From: Volvox africanus
Lineage: Eukaryota > Chlorophyta > Chlorophyceae > Chlamydomonadales > Volvocaceae
Reading direction: 5' to 3'
DNA length: 64,000 nucleotides
Assembly: GCA_030268105.1 (NCBI GenBank)
Contig: BSDZ01000086.1
Coordinates: 3,798,501-3,862,500, forward strand
Shown here: piece by piece, positions 24,601 to 34,789 of the stretch
Numbering within the stretch: position 1 is the first letter of the stretch
How the letters are laid out: each line of letters starts with the position of its first letter
Notes under the pieces: generated by a model
Seen by the model: the letters and a program-made list of their open reading frames with translations, nothing else
Told to the model about the DNA's origin: nothing
Databases searched by the model: none
Position numbers and translations under genes: made by a program

Positions 24601-27600
24601 GCTGCAGCGACAACAAGGTGCTACGGGAAGCCGGCAGGTAGGAGCTGATGACAGTAGCAGCCCTATGCCCAGCAAGCCTTGTAAGGTCACAGTGAAAGTG
24701 ACGGGCTGGTAACTGGAATCTGCGAGCTACGGCACCTGCTTTTTACCTTGACCCCACCATCCCGAACCCAACCCGACATTATATTCCATTGTGTGAGTGT
24801 ATTCTAGTTGCTTTTGCTACCTGGTGGTGGATCTTCCCTGGTGTACCCTCGCGTGTGGCTGGATGATTTTTGTTCGGTCCTGTTCGGCAGGTCTGCATGA
24901 CACTGCTTGAGCGATTCGGGCTTCATGTCGGTCAGTATCAGCTGGGCCGGACCAAGGTGTTTTTCCGACCAGGCGTTCTGGGCCTGGTGGAGGACAGGTG
25001 GGTGGAGGACGCATCGCACCTGCGTATTGCTGTATATTGGGTTTGCGAACTTGAGTGCATCTATGGCCATGAATGGGTGCTGGAATGGACCGCATTGAAG
25101 CACAGCGCGGCGATTTGTCCCCTGATAATTGGGGGTAGCAACTACACGGCATTGCGTTGCCGAGACTATCGTCTTCTGCTGAGAGAAAGCTCTAAGCTCG
25201 CTCCCACATGCGTAATGGGATGTTCGCTTACAAGGTAATCGATTGAGCTTCGAACTTTTTCTTAAGCAGATGTGTACAGTTACCCACGGTTGCGGTGCAC
25301 TCCGAGTGCAGAATTTCCATCAGGCACACGTAATCCTATGATTACGCCTGAATCTCTCACGGCATCACGGCATTGTTATAATGACAACTGCGTCATGTTA
25401 CCATGGAGATTACTTCGGTGTCCTGGCATACCCCGTTGGTTTACAGGTGGGCGCGCATGCAGGCCGCAGTCCTCGCACTGCAGTCTCACTGGCGGATGTA
25501 CAAATGCCGTGTGGCTTATTTGCAGCTGCTGCGTGCCGCAACGGTCATGCAGGCGAGTTTCGCATTTTTTGTAAGGCCTAGGGATGGGGGTAGTCAGCCG
25601 TCATCCGGAATACAGCAACTATTAGTACCGATTCCATGGCGCTCCGTTAGTCCTCTTGCCGCATGTGTCACATGCGTCTCGTGTCTACATACGTTACTTC
25701 AGTGGCTGTCGTTCTTATATTCGGACGTAAGGGCCATCTGGAAACTCGCTTTTTGCTCGTGGATGCTGCATCATCTCACCGTGTCATGTTGCGGTAAGAC
25801 GATGTAGCATCGAGCGACACTTTCCTACAGCTTCTGTACCGTGGTAATTGTTTTTAAGGAATTTAAGCGTAATCTCAGTTACTTATGTATGTGGCGAAAT
25901 CGGAAATCCAATTCCTAAAACGTCCTTGCACGTAGGGTTTGGGGTTCGGGTTTTCCTTGTCAGCTAGTGTCTTCGCTTTTCGTGCGCGCTCTCCAGTGCC
26001 TAAAAGCTAACAGCGGTCCATTGCACATTTCCAGGCCCTGTGGCGCGGCCGAGTCGCCGTGTTGGCGCTCAAGGAGCTGGCGGCGCGGCACGCGGCAGCA
26101 GTAGTGTTCCAGACCGCCTGGCGGATGCACGCTGCACGGTCTCACTTCATCCGCGTGAAGCGTGCTGTGATAACCATTCAGACCAAAGGCTACCGTACCT
26201 GGAAGTTCAGCCGTTGGCTGTCGCGCGTTATGCAGGTACCTTCAGGTTTTTACACGTGCTGTGGTTATGCAATTGGGTTCCGCCCTATTGCGCCCTCATG
26301 TGTACGTTGCTTCTCTCTGCTGGCTTACGGCTTCACTCCGATACAAAATCGGACGCCTTAATATTCGACACCCTTGCTTCTGCCGTCCTCTGTTCTGCTC
26401 AGCCTAGCTGCGATGGAACTTGACGCCTTATCGCGAAACCTTAACACGTCCGGAGGGAACTCCTGAATCCACCTCTGTAAGGCGCTTAGTGTCAACTCGT
26501 GGATTCGTGCGGTCTCGATGTGTGCAATGGAGTGCAGGCTCGAGACCGGGTGGAGCTGGCTGCCGAGGAGGTTCGCGTCAAGAACAAGCTTGAAGCAGAT
26601 TGGTTCAGCGCGCTCCGCGCTGAGTACCGTGTTAGCATGGAGGATGTGCCTACAGCACTTGCGGCGTGGCGTGAATGCTGCAATACAGGTACGCGACGGT
26701 TCGCATTCAATTTGCTTGGAATACGAAGGTTTGTGGGGCGCTATACGAAGGTTAGTTCTGGCGCCATGGTTCATTCAGAACTGCCTGACCACCTGCATAT
26801 CTGGTTATCTGGTCCGATAGGCCTGCATCGACAGGTTGCGCATCAGGTCGATTTCCGTCCTCTTGCGTGGACTGGCCCTAATGCGCCGGTCACTTGTATG
26901 TTTTGGTGCCAACACCATGCGTGTTTGTGTGATCCAGGTTAGTAAGCGCCAGGATATGCGTAACGTTAAGTGACGAGAATGCGTAACCGGTCCATCTCCG
27001 TCGCCAGCTGCGTTTATGATTGGCCTGAATTGTACAACAGGGGTTTTTGTCTGCCTTTTTTGACCAAGTATTCCATGCGCGCCCAATGTTGTGTCTGCGT
27101 CAGGGGCGACAAGCTTGCAGCTTGTCCAAGAGGCATTGGCGTCCTGGCGCACGGCACAGGAGGCTCCACCGGCTCGGAGCGTGATCAACGGGGAGGCAAA
27201 GCCTGAAGTAAAACAGGGCTTAGATGCGCCAGAAGTGGTGACTGACTCCCCGGCGGCTGGATCAGGAATACCCAGAGCTGCGGCTGCGGAGCCGACGGCT
27301 GCGAAGGAACCATGTCCGGTGTCGAACCCTGAAGCGGCGGCAGCGGTCAGTCAGCCGCTGTCACGGCCCCCGGTGATGATCATGACGCCAGCGGTGGTCA
27401 CACCTGCAGTTGTCAACCGTTTCGAGCTGGCGCAGGAGCTCGCTATTCAGGTAACTTGCAGCTTGCAGACTTTTCGACATCTTTGCCTGGATAAAACGTG
27501 CGCCGGATGCTCTGGTTTGCAGCGGTCCACAACGATTTGCAAAGGTTTGCTCCGACTCAGGCTGCTTGTTTGTGTCCAGGTCGAGCGCTTGAATTTGGAA

Positions 27601-29724
27601 AATGTCAAGCTGCAAAAGCAACTCCAACTTGAGCGCGGCTTGACGCAGCGCTACCAGCACAAATGCGAGGAGCAGAGCGTGAACTGGTTGGAACAGGTCC
27701 GCCTGCTGCAGGCGTACATCCAAAAGGTGACCTTAAACCGTCGTTACCTTTTCCTGTGGGAGAATGCCTGGAAAGTAGCAAATGCGACTGCCATCCTTAG
27801 GCTGGTCACGAAATCAGGCAGAGGCACACCGGGTGTTGGAAAAGGGATGACAACGATGGCAACGAGCACGGGGAGCTGTTCGCAGCCTCTGCATTTCTTA
27901 TTATGCAAGACGCCGGTTGACCTATTGTTTGCTGTTTTCCAGCGAATAACTGCAGGGCTACCTTAAAACAACTCGTCGCTTCACCGGTTAATGTACTGGC
28001 CTACCTTTATCCATATTTGCCCCTGCTGCGCAGTGCCGTGCCATGCTAGGTGATAACCAGCTTCCACCTCTGCCAAAACAAGTCGCTGCTCTTACTCAAC
28101 CCGTGGGCGGCAGTGATGGGGGACAGCAAGGGAAGGCCGCCGAAGCGACGTCGGTGAGGGCTTTGCCGCAGGATCAGTCCAACACAAGTCCGGTTGCCGA
28201 TGCTCCAGTTGCGGCCGTGGAGAGCAGCATGGCTGGAGGAGTGACGTCAAACAATGGCATGGTCATTGAAATGCAAGTCAGCACGCCAAGCGTGAGCTTC
28301 GCGACACAGACTGAGGCGCCGGAGGAAGCCGTCGCAGCGCCACCCGCACCAACGCCAACGCCTCCCCAAGTTGCCGACCTTTCTACGCAGACGGTCAGGG
28401 AGTCAGTCGCGAAGGAAACCCAGCAGAGCGTCCCTATTGCGACGTGCGCAACACAGACAGATGTTGAGCTGCTTCCGCCGATACCGGAGCGGGTTCTTTC
28501 CCCGCCGCCACGTGTTGCCTGCACAGCCATTGGCACACAAACACCTGCGCGTCCATCGACGTCGACCGCGGTCACTGAAACAGATCCAGAGATTATTGAT
28601 GGACGCGCTGCTCGCGTGGGGGTTCTGGGGGTGCTCCCTGCTCAGGCCAGTGAGCCGTTATCTACGTCTACACCTGGCCCACGGCCCACAGCTTTCGCCA
28701 ACCCTACAATAGCGGAGCAGGTGGTGGGTGCCTGCCATTCGCCGAGCCATTCTATGGCCTCCGAGCCGGTGTCGATGGACCAAGCCCCAAGCTCCCTTGG
28801 CATGCAGTCTCCTCGCGCGGGCAGCGATGTGCGCACTCTGCCCTCTTCAACAGCAGGGGGTGCGTCCATAAATGGGGGCCAGGGAGTTACGCCTGGGGCT
28901 CCCATGCAGCCAGCTAACGCCAGCCAACGCTACGTCACTAAGCTTGGAGAGGAATTGGAACGGGTCATGCAGGGTAAGATGCGGGGTTGATGTCAAGTGC
29001 GTGCCTGTATGTTTGCCAGGGTAAGGAGACGTGATTCGTCAGGAACTAATCAGGAAGTCATCGCTCAGAAGGGCCCGGGGCAGTCGCTCTGCTCCTCGCT
29101 TCCATTGAGATGGGGTTTTGTTGTGTGTGCCCCCGGTCGCAGTGCTGCCGGACGATGTGGCCTTCATTCGAGAGGTGCACGAGGGACAAGTCGCAGCACC
29201 GGAGATGGACCCAGGGGTGGAGCTATACAAACTGAAGAAGAAGTTTGACGTGTGGAAGCGCGAGTTCAAGGAAAAGCTGAGGACGACAGGTAATGGTATC
29301 GGCATGGCTGATCAAAGTTTTCCTATACTACGTATCACTGGCCTGACGATGTGCGCTTTCCTTCGTCCCTGTAGAGGAGGTGCTACACAAGATCGAACGA
29401 ATGGAGGGCCGCGCCGGTCACGGACACAGCCATACGGGCCATGTGAGTCGGGATGCCCACACCGGAGCGAACGACTCGCTTCGCCCTAGCCAATCCGTCC
29501 GTGTAGCGGGTCCAGCCGTGGGCGGCCCCGGCGGTATGTCAGCCTCGCGATCGGTCGGAGCGATTCCAACGCCATCAGCGATTGGAGCGCATCAACGCCT
29601 TGCCGTTGCTCCGGACTCACGTCCCCGACCAGTGCCGCCAGACACGGGTACCACTGCTAATCGACGCAAAGCAGCCGGTAGCTCCAAATTGCTGAACAAG
29701 TTGTTTAACGGCAATGCGCGCTGA
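18617..29724 (+). CDS. Unconventional myosin heavy chain, class VIII-like
   Basis: Twenty-four exons in consistent phase: 18617-18867, 19184-19290, 19550-19675, 19888-19970, 20086-20247, 20448-20564, 20730-20909, 21735-21860, 22045-22144, 22227-22345, 22577-22699, 23134-23350, 23651-23751, 24012-24154, 24484-24637, 24891-24997, 25447-25570, 26035-26235, 26538-26688, 27104-27450, 27580-27726, 28034-28973, 29143-29289, 29375-29724. They give about 1,540 residues. The actin-activated ATPase motor carries the P-loop GESGAGKT (157-164, split by an intron), switch I NHNSSRFG (205-212), switch II DIYGFE (430-435), FVRCIKPN (627-634), a CGVLE SH1 helix and LGRTKVFF converter motif. About four IQ-like calmodulin-binding repeats follow (about 740-847), then short coiled coils, a long disordered Pro/Ala/Thr exon with four TQT motifs, and a conserved-looking [12 protein letters not shown] helix (1410-1421), reminiscent of the C terminus of plant class VIII myosins. 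It is longer than plant class VIII proteins because of the disordered exon. Class XI is the alternative. Confidence 0.95.
21135..21215. repeat. Inverted repeat, 38-bp arms, 5-base loop
   Basis: The arms at 21135-21172 and 21178-21215 are reverse complements with one mismatch, separated by CTTAA. They lie in myosin intron 7. Such a long near-perfect stem fits a small non-autonomous inverted-repeat element or a hairpin RNA. No target-site duplication is obvious. Confidence 0.9.
23519..23577. repeat. AT-rich microsatellite-like tract in myosin intron
   Basis: About 60 bases of TTAT, ATTATATT and TATATATT units inside the intron between exons 12 and 13. Confidence 0.8.
28304..28543 (+). other. 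Array of four TQT motifs in the myosin tail
   Basis: Within the 940-base exon the tripeptide TQT occurs at residues about 1153 (FATQTE), 1180 (LSTQTV), 1202 (CATQTD) and 1230 (IGTQTP), spaced 27, 22 and 28 residues apart in a Pro/Ala/Thr/Ser-rich, apparently disordered region. TQT is the core of the motif recognised by the dynein light chain LC8. Each motif is coded with different codons, so this is not a recent DNA tandem repeat. Confidence 0.7.
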
Positions 29725-29763
29725 TGGACATATGGGGTGTTGAGCAAAGGAAGCGCAATCATA

Positions 29764-29790
29764 CGCGCGCGCGCGCGTGTGTGTGTGTGG
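29764..29790. repeat. Dinucleotide repeat (CG)n then (TG)n
   Basis: A run of alternating CG passes directly into alternating TG, 40 bases downstream of the myosin stop codon, in the presumed 3' untranslated region. Alternating purine-pyrimidine runs of this kind can adopt Z-DNA. Confidence 0.85.
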
Positions 29791-29853
29791 CGTATGACAT
29801 ACGAGTGTGTGTTGCCGCTTTGTGAGTCAGCGTCTGCTTGAGTGCTGAGCAAG

Positions 29854-29858
29854 TGTAA
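29854..29858 (+). terminator. TGTAA poly(A) signal of the myosin gene
   Basis: TGTAA, the usual polyadenylation signal in volvocine algae, lies 130 bases past the myosin stop codon, a normal distance for a 3' untranslated region. Confidence 0.55.
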
Positions 29859-30804
29859 ATTTGACCAGTTTGGAGCTGTAGAGATTCAACAATTTGTTAA
29901 GCCATGCATGCAGAATCCATCCCCCTGGCCTTGCCCATCATCAGCTTCCATCCTTCCGACAAAGAGATATAGTGCGACGAGATCTTTTGGACACTAATTG
30001 ATGCGTGGTCATGCATGTGTTTGGTGTATTGTAGATATGCCCTTTTGGACAGCGGTTCCCAGTGACCCATGATTACAGAATGTAATGCGAGTGAACTGTG
30101 CAGGGTATTATGGTAGTTACGGGCACTGACAGGGGACCCGCAATCTGACATAATGCATACGAGATGGAGGGCTGAAGGTTGTCGGTTGCTTCCCTAAATG
30201 TGAGAGTCGTCAGGTTTTTAGGGTTTTGGGGACCCCTTGGGGAATATTCGGCGAGCATAACCCGCGACCATATGTGAACAAGCTGCTTGCGGTACGTCTT
30301 TCCAATGCCAACTTTGACCTTTGACTCATGTGAGACACTGCCTTAGTCCGCACTGTCCACAGTGCCCAGTGCACCCGGCCTACACGAGAGCGGAGTATTC
30401 ACACTGGTGTGGCAACTTGCCCTTCAGCCTAAAGCTGAGCCATCGATAATCTGCAAGCCAATGAACCAACTGAGTGTTACGAACGAAGGGCGATGTATTT
30501 TGCCGATTTGTGTAATTAACCTGCTACAGAATAGCTGTTTTTCTTTGAAGATACCACATTATGTACAGCAAGGCATAACCATATTTCAATAGGACAAATA
30601 GCCTTAGCCTTTTGGCACGGTGCGTTATGTCGTACCGAAATGGCAGGATAGTTGTCAAGTCCATGCACGCTTCCCAGCCGCGTTCTGAAAATAGCCCCCT
30701 CAACATCTTCATGGCCATACTTGAGTCAGTCCGGAAGCTTTCATATGGGAGCACGAGAAGGGGCTGCAATACTCTCCAGGAACGGTAAGCATTTCCAAGT
30801 GACA

Positions 30805-30824
30805 CGTATCACGCGCGTGATACG
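30805..30824. repeat. Perfect 20-bp palindrome
   Basis: CGTATCACGCGCGTGATACG is identical to its reverse complement. It lies between genes, in no supported reading frame. Confidence 0.9.
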
Positions 30825-31554
30825 CGCGTACAACACGTAGAAAAACCCGTTTCATGGTCGTCCCCGGCCGTTACATTTCCCAAACCCCTTAGCAGCCGGT
30901 CTCCACTGGTTTGACATCAGACATTAATGTTGGTCCTGTTACAGGATATTTTAATTCAGCGTTATTATGAGAGCATATATACTGTGCTGGACAGCGCGCA
31001 CACTTACATATACTCGTGGGTTCCTACATCCACCCACAACTTTCTCACCCCACTCCCAATACCTTATTGAGGAAGGTAGAAGATCAGGCCGGCCATTTGA
31101 CTTCGCACCTCCCATCCTGGTCTCCACCCCACACCCCGCAGACACACATAGGGGCTCAGACACGTATATGTGTATGTGTATGTGCTTGCCACGACGCCCC
31201 GCCTCCCCACGCACGTAGGTTTCTGTGCCCGGCCGCTGCTGTGCCCGCCTCAGCCCACTCCATCACACCCCAATCACAAAATTCCACCCATCCACGAGCT
31301 GCCGTGCGTCCGTACTCAGGTTCTGTAGCACTCCTGAAAGCTTAGTGACGCAAAGTTGGAAGAACGATGCTGAAACTGTGCGTAGGGATTGAGATTCGAG
31401 GAGGGACGGACACGAAGATGATGATGGGGGGAAAAGTTTTTAATTGAAAAAAGAACAGAGGATGACCACTAGCTCCGAAACAAAGCAATCACCCTCCTGC
31501 CGCCGCCCCTTGCATACAGTCCGCACTGGCATTAATCTCCCTTCCCACGCACAG

Positions 31555-31716
31555 CTGGTTCTCTCGAGCGACGAGGAGGTGTTCGGCGGCTATCACAACA
31601 TCACCAAGGAGATGGACGTGACAATCCAAACCAACGCCGGTAACTATTACAATCGGCCACACTACTTCCAGGTCTATGCTCCCGCTCACACCTGCGCAGT
31701 GTACACGGACTGTTAA
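31555..31716 (+). pseudogene. Orphan terminal exon of a glucan branching enzyme
   Basis: A strong acceptor (pyrimidine-rich tract ending in CGCACAG) leads into a 53-residue frame ending at TAA. The peptide has the hallmarks of the extreme C terminus of eukaryotic starch/glycogen branching enzymes (1,4-alpha-glucan 6-glucosyltransferases): a VLSSDEEVFGG segment corresponding to VLDSDxxxFGG, then NRPHYFQVYAPAHTCAVY corresponding to NRPxSFxVxSPxRTCVxY of the C-terminal beta-sandwich. The catalytic barrel should lie upstream, but the myosin gene ends only 1.8 kb to the left and no barrel exon is visible. I therefore call it a gene fragment; a misassembly or a nested long-intron gene are the alternatives. 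TGTAA occurs at 32000-32004. Confidence 0.65.
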
Positions 31717-33523
31717 GTGTCACGGCATTCCTGGACTAATAACAGGTATTGAGGAGCTGGGCCCGCCCTTCGCCAGGTAGACAAAAACCACTCCGCTCGT
31801 CGTCGCCCTGGCCCTCGCCCTTCAACAGAGCCTTAGCCAAACGTAATTTTTCGGCCACCGCTCCCGAGCAGCCCACAACGGGAGCTGACAGCCAAGATTG
31901 CGGGGAGGTGCTGTCCGCATCGAGAAGGGGAGCCTGAACCCGTTTTGGGGCTTCGGAACGAGTTTTGAAAGGGGTAGGCACGCTCTCCTTTGCAAGGGGT
32001 GTAACCGAGGGATGACTGGAGAAGTGCAGGAGGGAGAGCGGTAGGGTTACCAGAGGGCCTGTGTGTAACAGGCAATGTGCGGGCTATGGGTTGCACTGCT
32101 TGTGGTGTAGGCGTAGGGGCGCTCTGGTGCTGGGCACGATGGCGGAAGGAAGGATGGAAGGAGGACGGTGCATTTGCTGCATTCGGTGCATTCGCGTGTG
32201 AGTGTATCGTTATTGCGCTACGCAACTGTGTTGCTAGCCAGGACAAGCAGTCAACAAAGTTGGAAGCGAGGTGAGGGAGTGCGTCTGCGCCCACTTCTCC
32301 CATATATTCACAGTCCCTAAACTCATTTGCGCTTTCGGCGGCAAAGAGGAAGCAGCATGCGCAAATTTTAGTGGCTGTGAAAGCTGAAGCCCATCTCTAT
32401 GCATGTTATTAGGTCTTAACTAAGAGTCAACCATGCACAAGCGAGGCAGCTAAACGTCGTCTACGAACATGAAGGCACAGGCAGGCATTGATTCTTATTA
32501 CGCCTGATAGCTGGTTATTCGTTTTAATACTGGGGTGGCTCCTGTCCACCCGTCTACACGACTCTACACCTGCTGACGCACATCTACCAGCCGGGGTGAG
32601 GGGTATGCAACTTCACCGTTACAAGCCGTTATTTTGGCAGTTAGGGACAACATCCACATTACGACCCAAGAAATCATCATATTTGTAGTTTCTTCAAAGG
32701 CCACCAAATATAATATAATGTTTGCTTGCTGAATGAATTCTGTCAGGCAAGACCAGGGAATAGAGTCTTAGACCGGACAAGGTACGCAAGATGGCATGGA
32801 AGGCTCAATCAGTGTGGTTGACGTAATCCATACTACACTGCTGCGGGTTATGTTATCATTCCATCCAGTCTCCGTCCACATACATACATATGTACACCAT
32901 CGTACCGTCATGATTATTGCGGCCGCTGCGCTGAGCACCGGCTCTGGGGGACGTTATCGGGAAGAAGCAACGAAACTGACACCATCTCAGGCTTGCACAC
33001 ATCAGCATGGATCCCGCTACAATGGTCACGCAATATAGCTTCAAGCGAATTGGGCCAAACCCACACTTTAAGAAGGATTAGAAGAAACTCCTGTACGTAC
33101 TGCTGGGTAGGTCTGGTATTTCGCAAACTTGGCGCTCATGCCCGCCTTGTAGCTAATATCCTAAGGGGGAATGAAGCGTCGTTGTATGGTATATAACGTC
33201 ATTGAATAATGCATATGGCGTAAACAATGCTGACTGCTGTACTGCAACTGTCGTACAACAGCGATTTACTCCAGATTCGTTGGATGATATACAGATGATA
33301 TACGAAGTGGGAGTGCTGCTTACCTTGACTTGCTTATTCTCAAAAAATATGCATTTTTTGAGCGGGATAGGCAACCTCGCGTTACGCACAGGTAGCGCAA
33401 CGTTGAAAAGTAAGGAGGATTGGTCCTTCATGTGGATCGGGGTTAAGTAAATTTTGATCGCTAATTCATAGTATATCTCATCACGTTTGTCAGAGGAAGA
33501 GTGTCGAAACAAACGGTCGAAAG
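31717..33523. other. Intergenic, no gene recognised
   Basis: Minus-strand frames at 31736-31981 and 31833-32303 are long for chance but overlap in different phases, show no domain and cover the presumed 3' flank of the branching-enzyme fragment. The remainder to 33.5 kb is A/T-rich and featureless. Confidence 0.45.
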
Positions 33524-34075
33524 ATGCCGGCAGGTAGGTTAGACGGACAGCTTGTGACTGCATTTCACTTACAATTGCAGCAAGGCTTCGACGCTGGTTG
33601 CAGGCGTGGAACCGTCGCCTGACGAGGTTATTGTGGTCCTTGCACAAGTGGCTTTCATCGCGTTGGCTCTGGCTGCAATAGTTTTCGCCACACGCGCAGC
33701 ACAGGCAAGAATCGGATTACTTTTGGTAGTACTGCACGCTGATTCTTATGAGAGTGAGGCCCCTGCGCGCGCCTGCTCGTTATGCCTGCTCAATAACGAG
33801 GGCATGCAGTTATAACCTGGGTGTGGAGACACATCACTGTGCAGTGTAATTTTAACCTAACGAAAGAGAAATTGACACACATTTATCAGTGGTGTGCGTT
33901 TGAGTGAACAACAAAGCCATTATAAACTTCACAGCTTCAGAACTACTATGGCTAACGCTGCAGTTGTCTAATGTCTTGCTGGCTTTTCTTTCCGTCGATG
34001 CAGGTTTCATTCGACAACAGAAAGGTGGAAGTTCCAGTGAGTGCGTGTTACAGTTGCACAGAAACGATGGCGTAG
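33524..34075 (+). CDS. Small single-pass membrane protein, family A copy 2
   Basis: Three exons with matching phase: 33524-33533 (ATG CCG GCA G, donor GTAGGT), 33604-33704 (donor is GC, AG|GCAAGA) and 34004-34075 (acceptor with a pyrimidine tract and GATGCAG, stop TAG). The product is only about 60 residues: MPAGVEPSPDEV, then a membrane helix (about 13-33, VVLAQVAFIALALAAIVFAT), a basic turn and a 23-residue polar tail. The layout (tiny first exon ending in phase 1, Pro-x-x-Glu/Asp-Glu-Val lead-in, Gln-x-Phe in the helix) copies the gene at 5362-5998, but the tail is much shorter and dissimilar. A GTGAGT inside exon 3 at 34037 could be a further donor, so the 3' end is not secure. Function unknown. 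Confidence 0.5.
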
Positions 34076-34789
34076 ACAGGGCAACTCTTTAGACGGTACC
34101 CTGAAAAACAACCATGTACATTTAACGCCACCATTATACATTTTGGCTGCGGCTCCCCACCTGGTGTCTTCTGCTTTCAGCTGTGCACTCAAAAGATGAC
34201 GTACATACAAATTCACCTTGCCATGTTACCACGACATACCATGTTACCATGTTACATACCATCTCACCACGATATCGGGTGTCGGACCGAATATTCGGAA
34301 TCAGGCGACGGCTTTTGGGTTAGACCCAGCCTTGGCATTTGTACCCACGCGTGTACGGCATTTGCACCGATGCCGTACAGCAAAACGACTGTGTAACAAC
34401 ACGTCCAAAGGCCCATCAGGGGATGGATGCATGGTCTCCTGCTGATCAACCAGCTCCTACCTGCACAATACTGATTCGTGTCTTGTGTATTAAGGCGCCC
34501 CAAATTACTGCTCTTCAAATAAAATTCTCAAGTAACGCTGTCTAACGGTCATTAGTCGAATCAGTTATCTACGGCATGTGTGTGTCATCATGGCAGGTTA
34601 AACCATCCGGCCGGAGATACGTTGATCGTTCGATCTGTTTCTATCTATCTATGTCTATATCTACCTTAAAATCCTTGCTTGGAAGTTATGTCTCTTTACC
34701 ATCTTTTTAGTGGTTGATAACGCCGCTTGGGCGGATGGCCCGTGTCGCTGTGCCAACCGCCGGCTGATCCATTCGTCTCGGGCTGCCGC
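34076..34789. other. Intergenic, no gene recognised
   Basis: A short region with an ATGTTACC-rich repeat near 34220-34262 and a TGTAA at 34392-34396 that could serve the upstream small gene. No gene is supported. Confidence 0.5.
34220..34262. repeat. Imperfect repeat of CCATGTTAC
   Basis: CCATGTTAC occurs three times within about 40 bases, with interspersed ACATACC units. Confidence 0.7.

Larger units (their letters stand above)
29725..31554. other. Intergenic between myosin and branching-enzyme fragment
   Basis: It contains the myosin 3' region, a CG/TG dinucleotide repeat, a perfect 20-base palindrome and no supported gene. I looked specifically for the catalytic exons of a branching enzyme upstream of the fragment at 31555 and found none. 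Confidence 0.5.

Noticed and set aside
29764..29790. Alternating CG/TG run considered as a functional Z-DNA element
   Set aside because: Only about 27 bases and in a 3' untranslated region; simple microsatellite is sufficient explanation.
30524..30805. 94-residue minus-strand frame with hydrophobic C terminus
   Set aside because: Composition is not clearly noise, but no splice support, no known motif and no promoter or poly(A) context.
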